Shown here piece after piece: positions 1 to 11,910 of a DNA stretch of 64,000 nt. Position 1 is the first letter of the stretch. Each line of letters opens with the position of its first letter. Origin of the DNA: Rostratula benghalensis. Lineage: Eukaryota > Chordata > Aves > Charadriiformes > Rostratulidae. Location of the stretch: positions 1,298,095 through 1,362,094 of the forward strand of contig VXAI01000090.1 of assembly GCA_013399305.1 (NCBI GenBank). The letters run 5' to 3'. Under the pieces are notes generated by a model that saw only the letters and a program-made list of their open reading frames with translations, made no database searches and was not told the origin of the DNA. A program made the translations under genes and the position numbers.

Positions 1-3000
1 TTGGTGTCACAACACAGGGAACACTTCTTGGCACCTGAAAACCTCTCATCTCTGGCACAACTGAATTACTCTACAGAATTTGGAATAATTATTTTTCCTT
101 GAAATTTAGATGTTTTTATTTCTGATATTGTTACTCATACAATCCAAATGAAAACATTCAAAACACCTGATTTATCATCATTTCTTATTAGGCATTTTGA
201 TTACAACAAACGACTGTGAAATTCAGGGTTAAAGAAGCAAGTTGTTGTCCTTGTAAGAAAATGAAAAAGATAAAAGTGGCTCCAGTGTCACACCACGTAA
301 CGTATTGTGAAGGTGGTTTGACAGCCCAGGTGTAACAAACATTCCAGTTGGCTGATATGAGAGCAAGGCTCAGCACGGGGCTCAGGAAACAAAAGCATAT
401 TTCTACTGCAACCAGGCGTTCGTCAGCAAGAGAGAGTCTCGCACTTTCCAGCTGAATTTTCCAATGCGAGTAATTCGTTTGAGCTGTGTTTTGACAGCTT
501 TATTTAAAGCATACAATGAAAAACACCACCATGCTGTTATTCCTCTTAACGACAACTGCTGCACTACAAATTTTAATTTTTAAGTAGTAACATTCTCACA
601 TTACACTCACAGATACTTTTTCTGTTGAATTATGCTCCCTTGTGTTATCACAGTCCATTCTTAAAGTGTATAATTAGAAAACCTATTTATATAAGCAATA
701 TGTCTAACGCTTATAAGCCAAGGAAATGCTTCACACAAATAAGTTATATTTTTAATTTTTTGTTTTGACAAAAAAAAAACCCAAACAACTGCCAAGGCAG
801 CAACTAGTGTAACATCCAGTGCATCTAAATGTGTATGTTCCCCCCATTCTTACCAATAGAAATCAGCTATGTATTCCCCATAAGTTTATTAATTGCCTAT
901 ATTTTTATTGAGAATTTTAATTTTCATTGAGATAACAATGAACTCATACAAGTCTTTTGCATGGCAAAACTCCTCTGGTATTTACTGGATCTCTCACACA
1001 AGCTATATAGAATGGCATATATTTTCCTTTACTCTTTAGGGAACTTCTGGGAACAGAGCTCAGAGCAGTACCACCACCAAATCATTTTTCACCACCCCCA
1101 CCTCCACCCCACCCCCTTCTTTTTTCTCCCAACAGGCATTGCAGAATATGTCTTTTTCTCTACTGTGGCCACCAGTGATGAGATTTTTTGAACTGGATTA
1201 ACAGATGAGCTTTTATGCATGGTTCACATCTGTGCATCTTCTTTGGTGCCCTGCAAGTCATTTAGTTACGGACAAGAAAAGACAAAATAAAAGGTGCAAG
1301 AGATCCTCCTCTTGCATGGAGGAGTCAAAGCACAAATCTGTGCATTTTATGGTTTTGATTACTTTACAAAGTAGGTCTTTAACAAATGGGTTATAAGATT
1401 TAGTGTAATATGATCAGGAGATATAGCAGGCCTATAGTAGGACTCCGAGCATGCAAATCTGAAAAAGATCCCATCTTGGGTAAACTGGATTAAAAAGGAT
1501 TAAATATTCAATTCAGATGAGAAGTTACGGTCAATTGAAAATTGAGTCTCACTTTTCATAAGAAAGGCTTGGGCCAACTCAGTTATGTAACATGAAGAAA
1601 GGCTACTTACGGAAAGGTGTGTGTTGAAGAAGGTTCTTCCTTCCAGGACATACTTCTCAAATGTCATTGAGATATGGGAACAAAATCTTAGTCTACTGAC
1701 TGTGCTAAGGAGCTCCATCTTCCTCATTCCACTGTCTGGAGCCTCTTGCAGTTCCCATCTTGGGTATTGCACAAAAAAAACCCCCTTGGAGCATACATGG
1801 GATTTAATTCAGCAGCCATCTCCAAGGATATAATCCTTTCATGGTAATCTAGTCTCTAACAAATTTCATGTCCCTGCATGTTAAGTGGGTAGCTGAATAG
1901 TGATGTTAAGCATCAGCCTAATGCCTCTGTGTTGGCTTTCACTGGATATTAATACTTGTCTACTTATGGCTTTAATTCTTGTATTTTAATTCTCCAAACA
2001 TAAGCCCATGAAAAATAACTGTATACAGAAGTCCCATTGAATTCAAGAAGGTACACGTGTTCATACAATGATGTTTGACTGTTGGGTTCTTAATTTTACA
2101 ATTACTAAATCCAGCTTTTACCAGTGAAAAACCCTCCCTAAACCCAGCATGAGTTCGGAAAGAGTTAAAACTGGAGGATCAACTAATATAGGTTTCAGGA
2201 TATTATAAAACACGGTCTTATTTAGTCATTTCATTCATCATGTACTTTTTCCTGCAAGAACTGCCATTTAAAAATCTCCACACAAAACACTTTTCAACAC
2301 CTCGCAGCTCAGGTTGATGCTAATTTTGTTTGCTTCCCTCTTTGACCAGCTAGAAATTGGCACTTAAACTCACTGGACTCTTGACCAATCCACAGATTAC
2401 CTTGCAGGTTAACTTCAGGAACAGATTAAATGATCATGAACTCATCTTGATTAAGAACTAAGCACAAAATCTTCCTTTCAACATAACTTTCTGACAATAA
2501 GTTCCTCCCACAACCTTGTAACACACTCTCCCATGCACCTGCACAAGCATAAATAAACAAGAAAACAAAGTATTATCAAACTATTTCATTCACAGATTGG
2601 AGAAAGCTTATTTTCATATTTGAATTCCATGGAAGTACAGATGTTGTCAACTATAAAATGCATGGGCATAAGGAGCTTTGAAGATAACAGCATTTTTAAT
2701 TTTTTTTTTTTAAGTCGTAGTATAGCATTAAAAAGATCTCTGTAGTGTTTTAACATTCTGTGTCTCGTACATTTGAAAGTCTTCTGCTCTACTTAATATT
2801 ACCATATAGAGTAGTTCCTAAATTGCTTTTTAAAATTTCTTTTTGGGGTACACAATATTTCAAGTTCAACTGAGATGTTGGTATCTGGAGACTGAAAATA
2901 CCCTACTGGATAATGAAAAAACACCATCCCATAAAACACAACATACAAACCATTTTTCACAGTTCTAACAAAACAAGATTGTACATAAAAATGTCACAAA

Positions 3001-3062
3001 TAGCTCAGTACATTGGTATGATCAAAATAATATTAAGTCCAGCTGATATTGTCACATATTAA
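1..3062. other. AT-rich region downstream of KLHL31, no gene recognised
   Basis: Only short open frames without recognisable protein character occur here. There is a pyrimidine- and C-rich stretch at about 1085-1130 and several TTTATT motifs (AATAAA on the minus strand) near 113, 500, 883 and 903 that could end a long KLHL31 transcript. Nothing else is supported. Confidence 0.5.
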
Positions 3063-3454
3063 GGGCCAAATCCTGGCTCAATGTGCAGTGGAAGCCTAAA
3101 CAGATGTTTAGAGGAAATAATATAAAGCCACGCTGACGTGCTATACTGATAACAATGCCATGTGTTAATCTACCTAAGATTCTTGGCCTGAAGTATGTAT
3201 CTAATTTGTGCTATGGAAGGACCACATGGCCAGCGGTCCTTGGCTCCTGTCCTAGGACACATGTTTATGAATTTGTCGTGGCCAAGGGCAGTGGCTGAGG
3301 AGCAGTGTTCCTCCTGGGTATGACAGTTTTGGCAGGCATATATAATCTGCTGTTCTGCCAGAATCTGGCCAAGAGTTTGAAATCCTGTACATCTTATTCA
3401 GTAGTCCCAGTGAAGTCAATGGAACTCTTGTGTAAGATGAAAAGGATTTGGCCC
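3063..3454. mobile_element. Non-autonomous DNA-transposon-like element with terminal inverted repeats
   Basis: GGGCCAAATCCT at 3063-3074 is matched by its exact reverse complement AGGATTTGGCCC at 3443-3454, giving a 392-base unit. Internally, CCCAGTGAAGTCAATGGAAC near the right end resembles a repeat common in turtle, crocodile and bird genomes that carries the same GGGCCAAATCCT ends (from memory). There is no coding capacity, and I could not define a target-site duplication. It may lie in the 3' UTR of a long KLHL31 transcript. Confidence 0.6.
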
Positions 3455-5903
3455 CCAAAGTTTTTAACCCTTTAAGTAGTAAGAGAGTAGTTTCATTGCA
3501 CTTAGCCCATCATTCACAAATAACTTTCTACTCAAAACCAGAAGATGGTTGTTGACGTACAAGAAGTGTTGGCTCACAGAGAGGAAAGCGTGCAGCAACA
3601 TCTGACTACTCATAGCATTTTGGAACTGAAGTCCTAAAGGGAAAAAGAGACACTTGCATATGACAATTTCATCCAATGTCTATCTGAGGACAAAATGATT
3701 GTTTCTTCAATTCCTAAATGCCATCTAAATGGGAACTTTAGAAACACTAAGTAACTGGAGTCTGTATATCGTTATAACTGGGTATGTATATGTGTGTCTT
3801 CATTGGGCTGAATGAATAAGCAACTTCATCTAACAAAGTTAAAATTTTACAAGAAAGTATTGGAGCAGATGGATTTTTCAAAGAGCTTCCTAAATATGTT
3901 TATATGGTACACATGGTCATGACTTTGGAAAAGGAGAAATTTTGTTCTCATCCACAAAATAACTTTTGGTGACTGGAATGGGAAAGGTCAGCGTTTTCTT
4001 CTTTAAAACAAATTAATCTTGCTCTGCTACACAATTCCATGTTTTGCTCTGTGGCTGTGGACCTGAATTATTATTGATGAGAATTAACCGGATAAAGAAT
4101 AACTGTATGCAGATTAAATGAATTAAAACTATATGACAGCGCTACTCTGACCAAAAGTCACTGCAATGCAGTATATTCTAATAACACACAGCACTCAAAA
4201 ATAGAACCTGGGATTTAAAATTGTGTAGGCAGGATGCAGACATGAGCTGCAGAAGTTAGAACTGGAAAACAGGACCACGGACCACCGAGTTTAATCCCAA
4301 CCAATGAAGTGAATGCCTTCATCTTTAACACCGTGCCACGCTCATGCTGGTGTTCAATATGTAGCTGCAACAAAGCTACAGAGAGCAGTGTATGAGTCCT
4401 GAAAATGATTGCCTCAACAATGTCTGAACTTACAGACAATTTTATAGCATTCCCCTTTTGCAAATGGGGTAAAAATCCGGCTGCCTTGTAACCATTGCTA
4501 AGAGCAAGCCTTCTCATTGGTACTGGAGCCTGGAGGTGTCAATAATTATCTGAGGAAACTGCACGCAAAGCCTCTATGAATTGGTTAAGGTGAGTGAAAT
4601 TCTACACTTTTGGTTATATTAAACCATTTTAGTACCTTCTATTACTTTTTTTCTTTCCCCAACAGAAGGATCTAGACATTCTGTGCTGACAGCAGGCCTT
4701 TGGTATCCAATTCTCAGGGGACATCATAGAGGCATAACCCTTTGGCTAAGGGAATAGGATTTGGTTTCATCCCTCCCCCCGGCGTGCTGAAATTTGGAAG
4801 AAAAGTTCTTGGAAGGTTGTCTGAGTTAGGCGAACAATTTCCACACTGGGAAAACTTCACAGACTTCAACAGGCACAGCATTAGTCTACCCTTTGGAAAA
4901 AATAATGAATAAAAGCTCAAAAAATAAATAGAACTGTAAAAAAGCTTCAAAAAGAGTCATATCGTGGTGTGTCTGGGAAAAGGTTAGTTTGGGTTATGTT
5001 GTGCCTACACCTGGAAAGAAAGGTGTTAAGGTATCTCTTTGTTACCATTAAGGAAAGTCTCTGATTTCATCCAGTTTTCCTGTTATTCACCATTTTCCAC
5101 ACACATACCCTACTCTTGTAGGCAGATCCTGCAGTCTGCATTCAGCCTTTGTTCCTCTCTCCACTGGGAATTTGTCAGAATACTATTAAGTAGGAGGGAC
5201 ACTCTGTATATCTTTTCTGCTCTTAGACACCGTTAGCCCTTGGTGCCTCCTGCCATCAACCGTTTCCAGGTTTTGGCCCTGCTGTGGCAACTTCTAGATC
5301 TTTGCATTGGTGAGGACCTTCTTGCATGAGAAGATAACCTGGAGGTACATTCATACACAGATGGGAAGTGTAGGAACAGGAGGAGACCCACTGACTGCCC
5401 TTTGTGACTTCCACCTGGAGTGACAGGAGACTGTCCCTGGCAGGAGAAGGAGGATGGGGCAGTGGTCTGCTTCTTGGTGCATGCATGGAGTTAGGAGAGC
5501 AATCTGGCACCTGAGGCAGCCCTTGGGGCTGGCCCACGATGCTTACAGGTACTTTGTGGGTTCACGTCTTGAAAGCTGTATCACAACATTAGATATGAAA
5601 TTAAAGGGTTTTATGGCACAAAGTAGTGGTCTCTTTTAACTTCTGAAGTAGAAAATGTTTTGAGAATTTTTCTCTGAATACCACTGCCCCCAAAGGTAAT
5701 AACACATGTGCTATGTGCTGCGTTTTTGGGGTTTTGGGGTTTTTTAATTCTGTTTGTCAAAATAGAAAAAGCTTAGAGAATAACTAAACTGAACAATTTT
5801 ATGATGACATGGCACATTTCTGGTGTATGCTGAGATTTATTACTAGCAATATTTGTCTTTCAATTTGGGTTCTGAAAGCATTTAAAACTCAGTATTAAAA
5901 AAA
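3455..5903. other. AT-rich spacer or distal KLHL31 3' UTR, no gene recognised
   Basis: No open frame here looks like a conserved protein. A segment near 4250-4310 faintly resembles a decayed CR1 3' end but is too diverged to call. G-runs separated by T occur at about 5725-5745. Confidence 0.4.
5836..5841 (-). terminator. Candidate KLHL31 polyadenylation signal
   Basis: TTTATT on the plus strand reads AATAAA on the KLHL31 strand, about 425 bases past the stop codon. It is the nearest canonical signal I noticed. Mammalian KLHL31 transcripts have longer 3' UTRs as I recall, so other AATAAA copies further left (for example near 883-908) could be used instead. Confidence 0.3.
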
Positions 5904-6020
5904 GCCTCACAACAATCTTCTGAAGCAAGTTTATCTCTAGTTTACAGGTAAGGAAACCGAGGCACAAAGAAATTAAATGATTTGCCACAGATAATACAGT
6001 AAGTCAGTGGCAAAGTCAGG
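5904..6020 (+). repeat. Ancient MIR-like SINE fragment in the KLHL31 3' UTR region
   Basis: The stretch runs CCTCACAACAATC, then TTTACAGGTAAGGAAACCGA, GGCACAAAGAAATTAAATGA, TTGCC and AAGTCAGTGGCAAAGTCAGG. In order and spacing this follows the middle and 3' part of the MIR consensus (CCTCACAACAACC, TTTACAGATGAGGAAACTGA, GGCACAGAGAGGTTAAGT, CTTGCC, AGTAAGTGGCAGAG) as I remember it. It is antisense to KLHL31 and begins about 245 bases past its stop codon. Confidence 0.75.
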
Positions 6021-6265
6021 AAAAGAAAGAAATTCTGCAGTTATGTGTTAACTCTCTTTTCCTGCCAAGAAAATTCATTGTATCTGTGATATGCTGTTTC
6101 ACACCACCTGTATAAAGATCATGAAAACTGTCCAATTTGTACTGTTAAAATTGTTGCAAAGCCAATGAGAATTTTTTTCCATACAAGCACAAAAATGCTA
6201 CTTAAAGGGTTAATTATACTGCTGTGCTGGTAAACATTTTTCCTTATTGGTGGTTAGACCCGTAT

Positions 6266-6998
6266 TTAAATGCTGACTGGGACAGAAGAGACTGAGCTGG
6301 CCCTGGACTCCCTTGTCTTGGTGTTGGGCATGGATATCGTACAACAGGATACGCCCACTGTGGCCTCGGGCAGCTCATCTTCTTCTGTCCATTCATTGAG
6401 ATCCGGGTTATAGCACTGAATGCACTTCTTATATTTTTTCTCTATTTCGTTCCAGCCACCCACTAAGTAAATTTTCCCGTTAAGGGTGGAGGCGCCAGCC
6501 GTGCTAACTCCAGTTTGAAGAGGTGCCACGTAACTCCATTGTCCCGTGTAAGGGCTGTAGCACTCCACGGGGAGAACGTCCACCCTTTCGGCTCGCCCCC
6601 CAAGCTGAGACCCACCCATGACATAGACTCTCTCCAGAAGGGACACAGCGCAGTGCCACCCCCTCGGGGTGCTGAGGCTGGACTTATCCTGCCAGCTATC
6701 TTTGCTGGGGTCGTACATGCACACCGAGCGAGAATAAGCATTATTAATGTAACCTCCTGTCACCAGGATGCGGCCATCCACCACCGCACTGGCGTGACAG
6801 CACCTGGGCACCTCCAGGGGTGCCTTCATCTGCCACTGATTAGTTGCAGGCACATAGCACTCAACCGAGGAGAGGCAGCCCTCAGAGTTGCGGCCGCCCA
6901 CGGCAAAAAGGAGGCCATTGAACACATTCAGGCTGAAGTGGGTGCGCCGCTGATTCATGTTTGCCAGGTGAATCCAGGTGTTGAAACGAGGATCGTAC
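6266..6998 (-). CDS. KLHL31: KLHL31 last coding exon (residues 391-634 and stop)
   Basis: The acceptor TTCCAG precedes base 6998. The exon completes Arg391 and continues YDPRFNTW, then encodes kelch repeats 2 to 6 with repeated VGG, TGG and MGG turns, ending in SSVPVSI and a stop at 6266-6268. The open frame starting at Met 6958 is only the internal part; 13 further codons lie upstream to the splice site. Confidence 0.95.
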
Positions 6999-9363
6999 CT
7001 GGAAGCATTAAAAAAAGAGGGTCACTTTCTCACATACTGCTCTGCTCAATTCTGCAGTCCTGTCTCTGTCCCACTACTGCTGCAGCCGTGCAGCTGCTAA
7101 AATTTTAGGTGTTTGTTTAGCCCACCATAAGTCAGTGGAATGAAACTGATGTTCCTGGTTAAATTTCCAAGTGAATCTAGCTTTTGATTCAAGAAAAAAA
7201 TGTGTTTGTATCATTCAAACTTGGTATTATTTCAGTAAAGTAAATCTGACTCTTTTCTGTAATTTCATTTTGTACAATAACCTCATTAGAATATTGGAAA
7301 AAGATTCTTCCAATTGTATGTTGAAATTTTAGAAACTCTTGCAATCCCAGCTCTTGCATCTCCAGCAACAATGTCAAAATTTACTCAAAGGGTTTGAAAA
7401 AATGCTAGGTGGTGATTTATACTTCCATCTTTTTAGTATTTTCTAAATGGTAAGTATTCTTTTCCTTCCACTCATACGGAACAAGAATTATGTGGAAAGA
7501 ATATCTTTGCTTCCTAACACCATCTGAATGTCGCTGACATTTCAATGAGTAATTTTGAAGTAGGAAATTGTGAATTATGACTCCTGAAGGAGCTGAGGCA
7601 GGTGCATTAGTAAACCCACACATTTCTCCTGTTGCATGCCATTGTTTGTAGATACTCTGTAGATAAAAAGCTGAGTTGTGTCACCTCCAGCCTTTGCTTC
7701 AAGCTATTGCGTGTCAGCACTGAAATTCAGTATAAAAGCTGTTGAAAATAGTAGGGGTGGTGCATAGAAAGTCAAGACTATAATATGGAAAGGTAGTTTG
7801 TGGAACTTTCTGTGAGGAATCAGAAGCTCCTGAAATTTAAAAAAAATCTCACCATGTCTGATTTGGGGCATTTTAATGGTACCTTGGAACATCCAAGAAC
7901 TTCCTATTTATTTTTTCTATTAATTTCCTCAACTTGGAGGAAGTTTTCTCTGTCTTCCTCACTTCTCATTCTGCATGTGTAACTATGGTGAAGTTTTTAC
8001 GTAACTTCAGTTGCATATTTCTGTTCATTCAAACTTCAATATAGAATAGCAGCCACAGCTCCCCAACCCTGTCCTTTTTTTTCTATTTATCTGAGCAGCT
8101 CATGCTGCACATCGTAAACCAGCTTGGGCTATCTGCCTGCATTGTTTGGAACTGATCTCTCTCCATCCCTTTTAAATAAAGAACCAGTTACCTGCAGAAA
8201 TTGCTAACTGCATGCTTGGCTTGGTTCCTTGCATCGTTCTGGTCTTCCCCACCAGCCACATAAAGAAATCCATCCATCACTGTCACACACTGATTAAAAC
8301 TTTTAGCAGGCATTTCACTCAGCTTCTTCCATCCGTTTTCAGGATCTCTGTACAAGATGTCTCTGCTAAGAGACTTTTCTGTTAGTGCAGGGCGTCCCCC
8401 TACAGTAACTAAGACTCTGAAACCTCCACGGATCCTTGTTCTTCTGGACTGCAGTGTATTCTGGTGGTAGGGAAGCAAATGATAGTTCATGGCATCCACT
8501 AGGAGCTTATGGCAGTCAGCATCTTGCATCATTCTTGGCACGGTTTGAACATAATTGACTAGGTCTTGGGCTGAGATGGTACCAAAACGGATGTTACCTA
8601 AGAGATCAGCAGCAAACTTTACTCTTTTTTGGTCAAATTCCAGCCATTTTATTGCAATCTGGAATGCAACAATTTCAGAAGGCAACTGCAAGTCGTCATC
8701 TGCAAGAAGTTCATTGATCTGATCAAAAGTAAGTTTTAAGAACTGATCTGTTTCTGAAAATTCAATGAAGTTGTCTCGGATAAATTTGTGAGCGGCTTCC
8801 TTGGTTGTTTTCAGTCCATATGTTTCTGCAATATTGGCAACGTACATACAATTCTCAACATTGATTTCTTGGATTAGAAAATCACAGCACATCTTTACAA
8901 GGGTGTGAATCTGCAGATAAATTGCTGTGGAAATAATACTACCTATTGTATAAAGTGAGAGAGTAAGTTTTCCAGTGTAAGCATAGGTGATAACAGTAGC
9001 CAGACCCAATGGGGATATGTCATTGAGGTCTACTCGTTGAGTGGACGGATCTTTCTTTAAGATGTTGTGAAAGTAGTCACTGCTTGAAGCCATCACCACC
9101 TTATGAACACTGAAGGATTTAGTTTTGGTGCTGATAGTCAAATCACAAAGAAAATTTTCTTGTCTCATTCTGCTTAGACCTTCCAAGAGATTTGGGCTGT
9201 ATGATGGGTCGGAAACCTCAGATGAGATGCAGCTGAAACCATTTCCTCCATCTAAGAGTCCATTCAAGCCATTTAGTTTACTGAGGGGGCCGTCTTCCAC
9301 AATGATAGTCATTTCATTGATATCTGCTTTGTTCTTCTTCACATTCTTCTTCTTAGGGGCCAT
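6266..9363 (-). CDS. KLHL31: KLHL31, kelch-like family member 31 (two coding exons)
   Basis: BTB-BACK-kelch substrate adaptor for CUL3 ubiquitin ligase, known as a striated-muscle protein needed for sarcomere integrity. Coding exons are 9363-8192 and 6998-6266, separated by a 1193-base intron (6999-8191) with CAG|GTAACT donor and TTCCAG acceptor. The junction splits Arg391, and the joined product is 634 residues, the length I recall for human KLHL31. Rough domains: basic start MAPKKK, BTB about 70-140, BACK about 175-280, kelch repeats about 315-615 with several Gly-Gly turns, and the family ending [13 protein letters not shown] see no frameshift or internal stop. An AG lies 2 bases before the ATG, so a non-coding first exon is expected upstream. 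The next gene is divergent, starting about 8.5 kb away. The ortholog call is firm; the muscle role is family knowledge. Confidence 0.97.
6999..8191 (-). other. KLHL31: KLHL31 coding intron
   Basis: GT-AG intron of 1193 bases interrupting Arg391. It is AT-rich. No repeat, exon or RNA gene was recognised inside it. Confidence 0.85.
8192..9363 (-). CDS. KLHL31: KLHL31 first coding exon (residues 1-390 plus two bases)
   Basis: Encodes the start MAPKKK, the BTB domain (segment ENFLCDL to YAYTGKL), the BACK domain and the first kelch repeat, ending in SNFC plus two bases of the Arg391 codon. The donor reads CTGCAG|GTAACT on the minus strand, with GT at 8191-8190. Start choice: the ATG at 9361-9363 gives the family N terminus, and a T-rich tract ending in AG sits two bases before it. 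Confidence 0.95.
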
Positions 9364-9395
9364 GACTGTAATGAAATATTACAGCCAAGAGCTTG

Positions 9396-9405
9396 CTAAA
9401 AATAA
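9396..9405 (+). promoter_or_regulatory. MEF2-like site next to the KLHL31 coding start
   Basis: CTAAAAATAA fits the MEF2 consensus YTAWWWWTAR exactly and lies about 33 bases upstream of the KLHL31 ATG, probably in the 5' intron. KLHL31 is reported to be a MEF2-dependent muscle gene, which makes the match worth recording. A single AT-rich 10-mer in AT-rich DNA is weak evidence. Confidence 0.3.
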
Positions 9406-10199
9406 AATTAAAACATTTAGAGTGACACTGCAGTTGTGAAATTTAATAGCGGAGTAATTATGCAACAAATCTAACCTTTGTGAATACATATAAATGCCAC
9501 AAAACCACAACAGACAGGATCATCTATCTTCCTAAGAACTACTATAGTGTCCTAGATTGTAGTGTGAATGCTTATTATAACTATGGACAGTCAAATTGTG
9601 AGGAATACACCTACAACATCTAAATAGAATTCTTTTTTTTTTTTTTTCAATAACAAGGTCATGAAAATAATATTCCCCTAGCATCACCACATTCAAAGAG
9701 TTAAATTCTCTTCCTAAACATTAAATGAGTTTCCCAGAGTGTAAAATCTTGGGAATATTCATTTAAATCAACCAGGCTCTAGATATGAATTTATTAGTCT
9801 GAAGCACAGGAAACATGTGGGCTCCCAACTTCATTCATCCTTACTTCAGGGATAGTAGAGACTTACGGGCGAGTTCAGAATTTGACCAGGCAATGTTCAA
9901 AGTGGGAGGAATTCTTTAAAAAAACAGGCAACATTAAGACATAAAAACAAAGTGTAAAATTCATGATGTAATAGTGATTTTAGATTTAGTATCTGCTCCA
10001 AATTGCTTCCAGATTTTTGTAACGTTTGATTTTCTAGACTGATAATATTCTGCTTCCCATGTCAGATTCACAAATACGTTCTACTCATAGCACACTTGGC
10101 TTGCTTTTCAGTATCAGTAATTTGAAACATAATCCTACACTGAGGATTTTGTCTAACTTTTAGTTAGGAACCACATCATGCCAACACTAGCAGGATGTG

Positions 10200-10209
10200 C
10201 TATTTTTAA
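10200..10209 (+). promoter_or_regulatory. MEF2-like site upstream of KLHL31
   Basis: CTATTTTTAA matches YTAWWWWTAR exactly, about 840 bases upstream of the KLHL31 start codon. It is one of two such matches in the first kilobase upstream. Occupancy is inference only. Confidence 0.3.
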
Positions 10210-10752
10210 CAAGTTCTGTTTGTGTGAAGTTTAATAATTACTGCTATTATGTTAGAAATGGATATTCAAATTAGACTCATCAAGTCTAGGCAAGTTCCAG
10301 CTCGTGCTGAAAATGAAGGGCCTAGTTTTTGTCAAGTGCAATGTCAGATGGCCCTAAGTAATTCTCAAAGGAGATATTTCACATAAACATATGCATATGC
10401 AAATACACCTTGAAGGAAAACACTGATCTTCAATAACACAGTTAAAACAGAATTGCTGAAATCAGCATTCAATTTTAGTCAAGTATAGTGCTTATATTCA
10501 ATATATCCACTGATTTTAAAGCCATTGACACCAGCTAATTTTCTTTGAGGTCCTTGTGCTCATTCATGAAGAAATGCTACCTAACAACAAAACAAACGAC
10601 TGGCCTATTTTAGGTAACTTAATAGATAACTGCAGTAATATTTCAATCTAAAATCTCAGCACATCAATTTTTCCTTAAGCAGGCAGCATGTATCAAAACG
10701 GTAATTTAATTATAGAAAGGAATGGTTGCTGCCTGTGAGCACCAGGACTTAC

Positions 10753-11080
10753 TTTTTTTTTTTTAATTTTTTTTTTTTTTATTGCTGCTGGGTGACGGCC
10801 ATGTGCAGGGCAGGCAAAGGAGAAGGCCATGTGTGCCCAAAGTGTCACTGATGTGAGCTGTGATCCCCGAAATGTCGGTGTGCCAGTGCGGGGGGTCAGC
10901 TGCTGCCCGGCTCCCCCCGCTCCGGCTGCATTCCAGGAGCTCCATCTGTTGAGACCCATCAGAGTCACCTCCCAGAATAGCAACCTCCCAGCAGCTTGCC
11001 ATTTTAAGACAGGTCCAACCGAAGGTGTAGCTGGTGTTTTAGTAGACTTTGGTGGATTAACACAACTTTTTGGCAAAAAA
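10753..11080 (-). other. GC-rich block ending in an A-rich tail; candidate KLHL31 5' exon or retroposed fragment
   Basis: A roughly 300-base GC-rich island in AT-rich DNA. On the minus strand it carries GGAATG (MCAT-like), CAGATG and CAGCTG E-boxes, then CAGCAGCAATAAA followed by two runs of A interrupted by TT, and then A|GTAAGTCC. The GTAAGT could be the donor of the missing KLHL31 non-coding exon, with its acceptor at 9366-9367 two bases before the ATG (intron of about 1387 bases). AATAAA plus poly(A) could equally mark a retroposed transcript. Neither reading is proven. Confidence 0.3.
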
Positions 11081-11890
11081 GCCCTGTGCTAGCCCAAGTG
11101 CCATGTATGTTTGTTGACAAAGAATAGAAGCAAATGGAATTTCTGGTTGTTTTTGTATGCCACCTGCATAGTGATAGCTTTGCACACTAATAGCCACAGC
11201 TTTATAGCTGACAAGGGCATATTCTTTTGGCAGTCATATTTGTGTTTCTAAATATTTTTAGAGACCCATAACTTAAAAATTTTAATACCTGCAGCACTTA
11301 ATGTTTATTGCCTCACTGCGTCATTGCAGAGCTCATTGAAATACGTGATATTTTAGGTTCCCTGTTCAAAAACGTCCACTCTCCAAAGTTTTTTTTTCCT
11401 GAAAAACACTTTTCCATCAGCAGAAATATTGGCAGCTGGTTTAGTGTTTAAGCATATAAGTGACAGGACATGCCAAAACAGTGAAACAAATCAAACGATT
11501 CTATCATAAAGCCAAGTTACTGAACTTTGAAAATCCTGGGTGATTCGGTTTTCTGTAGCTGTTTGCTTTCACCTAATTCATTTTAGCTTAAGAAACACCC
11601 ATGCCAAAGGACACCCAGTCCCAAAAGGATGCATTCAAACAACCAACCTTCCCCCCTCCCTGAAAATGTTACTTCTAACTACTGTCAAAGTGAGGAGTTA
11701 AAAACCCCTTACCCTCCTCAGAAAAATGGTGTTCCAGAGCTGTCCAAGAAGCTGTCAGTGCAAATGCCTCTTCCTTGGAAAAATGAGAAGACAAAAAAAA
11801 AAACCAAAACAAAACAAAAAGAGGAAATGTGGTAAAAAGTAGAGAGAAAGATCAGAGGCCACTTGGTAAGTCCCAGCTTGTGGTTTGCAG

Positions 11891-11910
11891 TGTGACACTT
11901 TGCTGTCACA
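11891..11910. repeat. Short inverted repeat TGTGACA / TGTCACA
   Basis: Seven-base perfect arms separated by six bases (CTTTGC). Each arm contains TGACA, the core of TALE-homeodomain (MEIS/TGIF) sites. It lies in a locally GC-rich stretch (11880-12100) between KLHL31 and the Elongin A-like gene. Confidence 0.4.

Noticed and set aside
4230..4330. Possible decayed CR1 3' end
   Set aside because: Only scattered resemblance (AGAACTGGAAAACAGGACCA, GAGTTTAATCCCAACC); too diverged to call.
6515..7108. 197-codon plus-strand open frame
   Set aside because: It is the antisense shadow of the last KLHL31 exon. The minus strand carries the kelch repeats with family-level matches.
9125..9439. 104-codon plus-strand frame across the KLHL31 start
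   Set aside because: Antisense shadow of the KLHL31 first coding exon.
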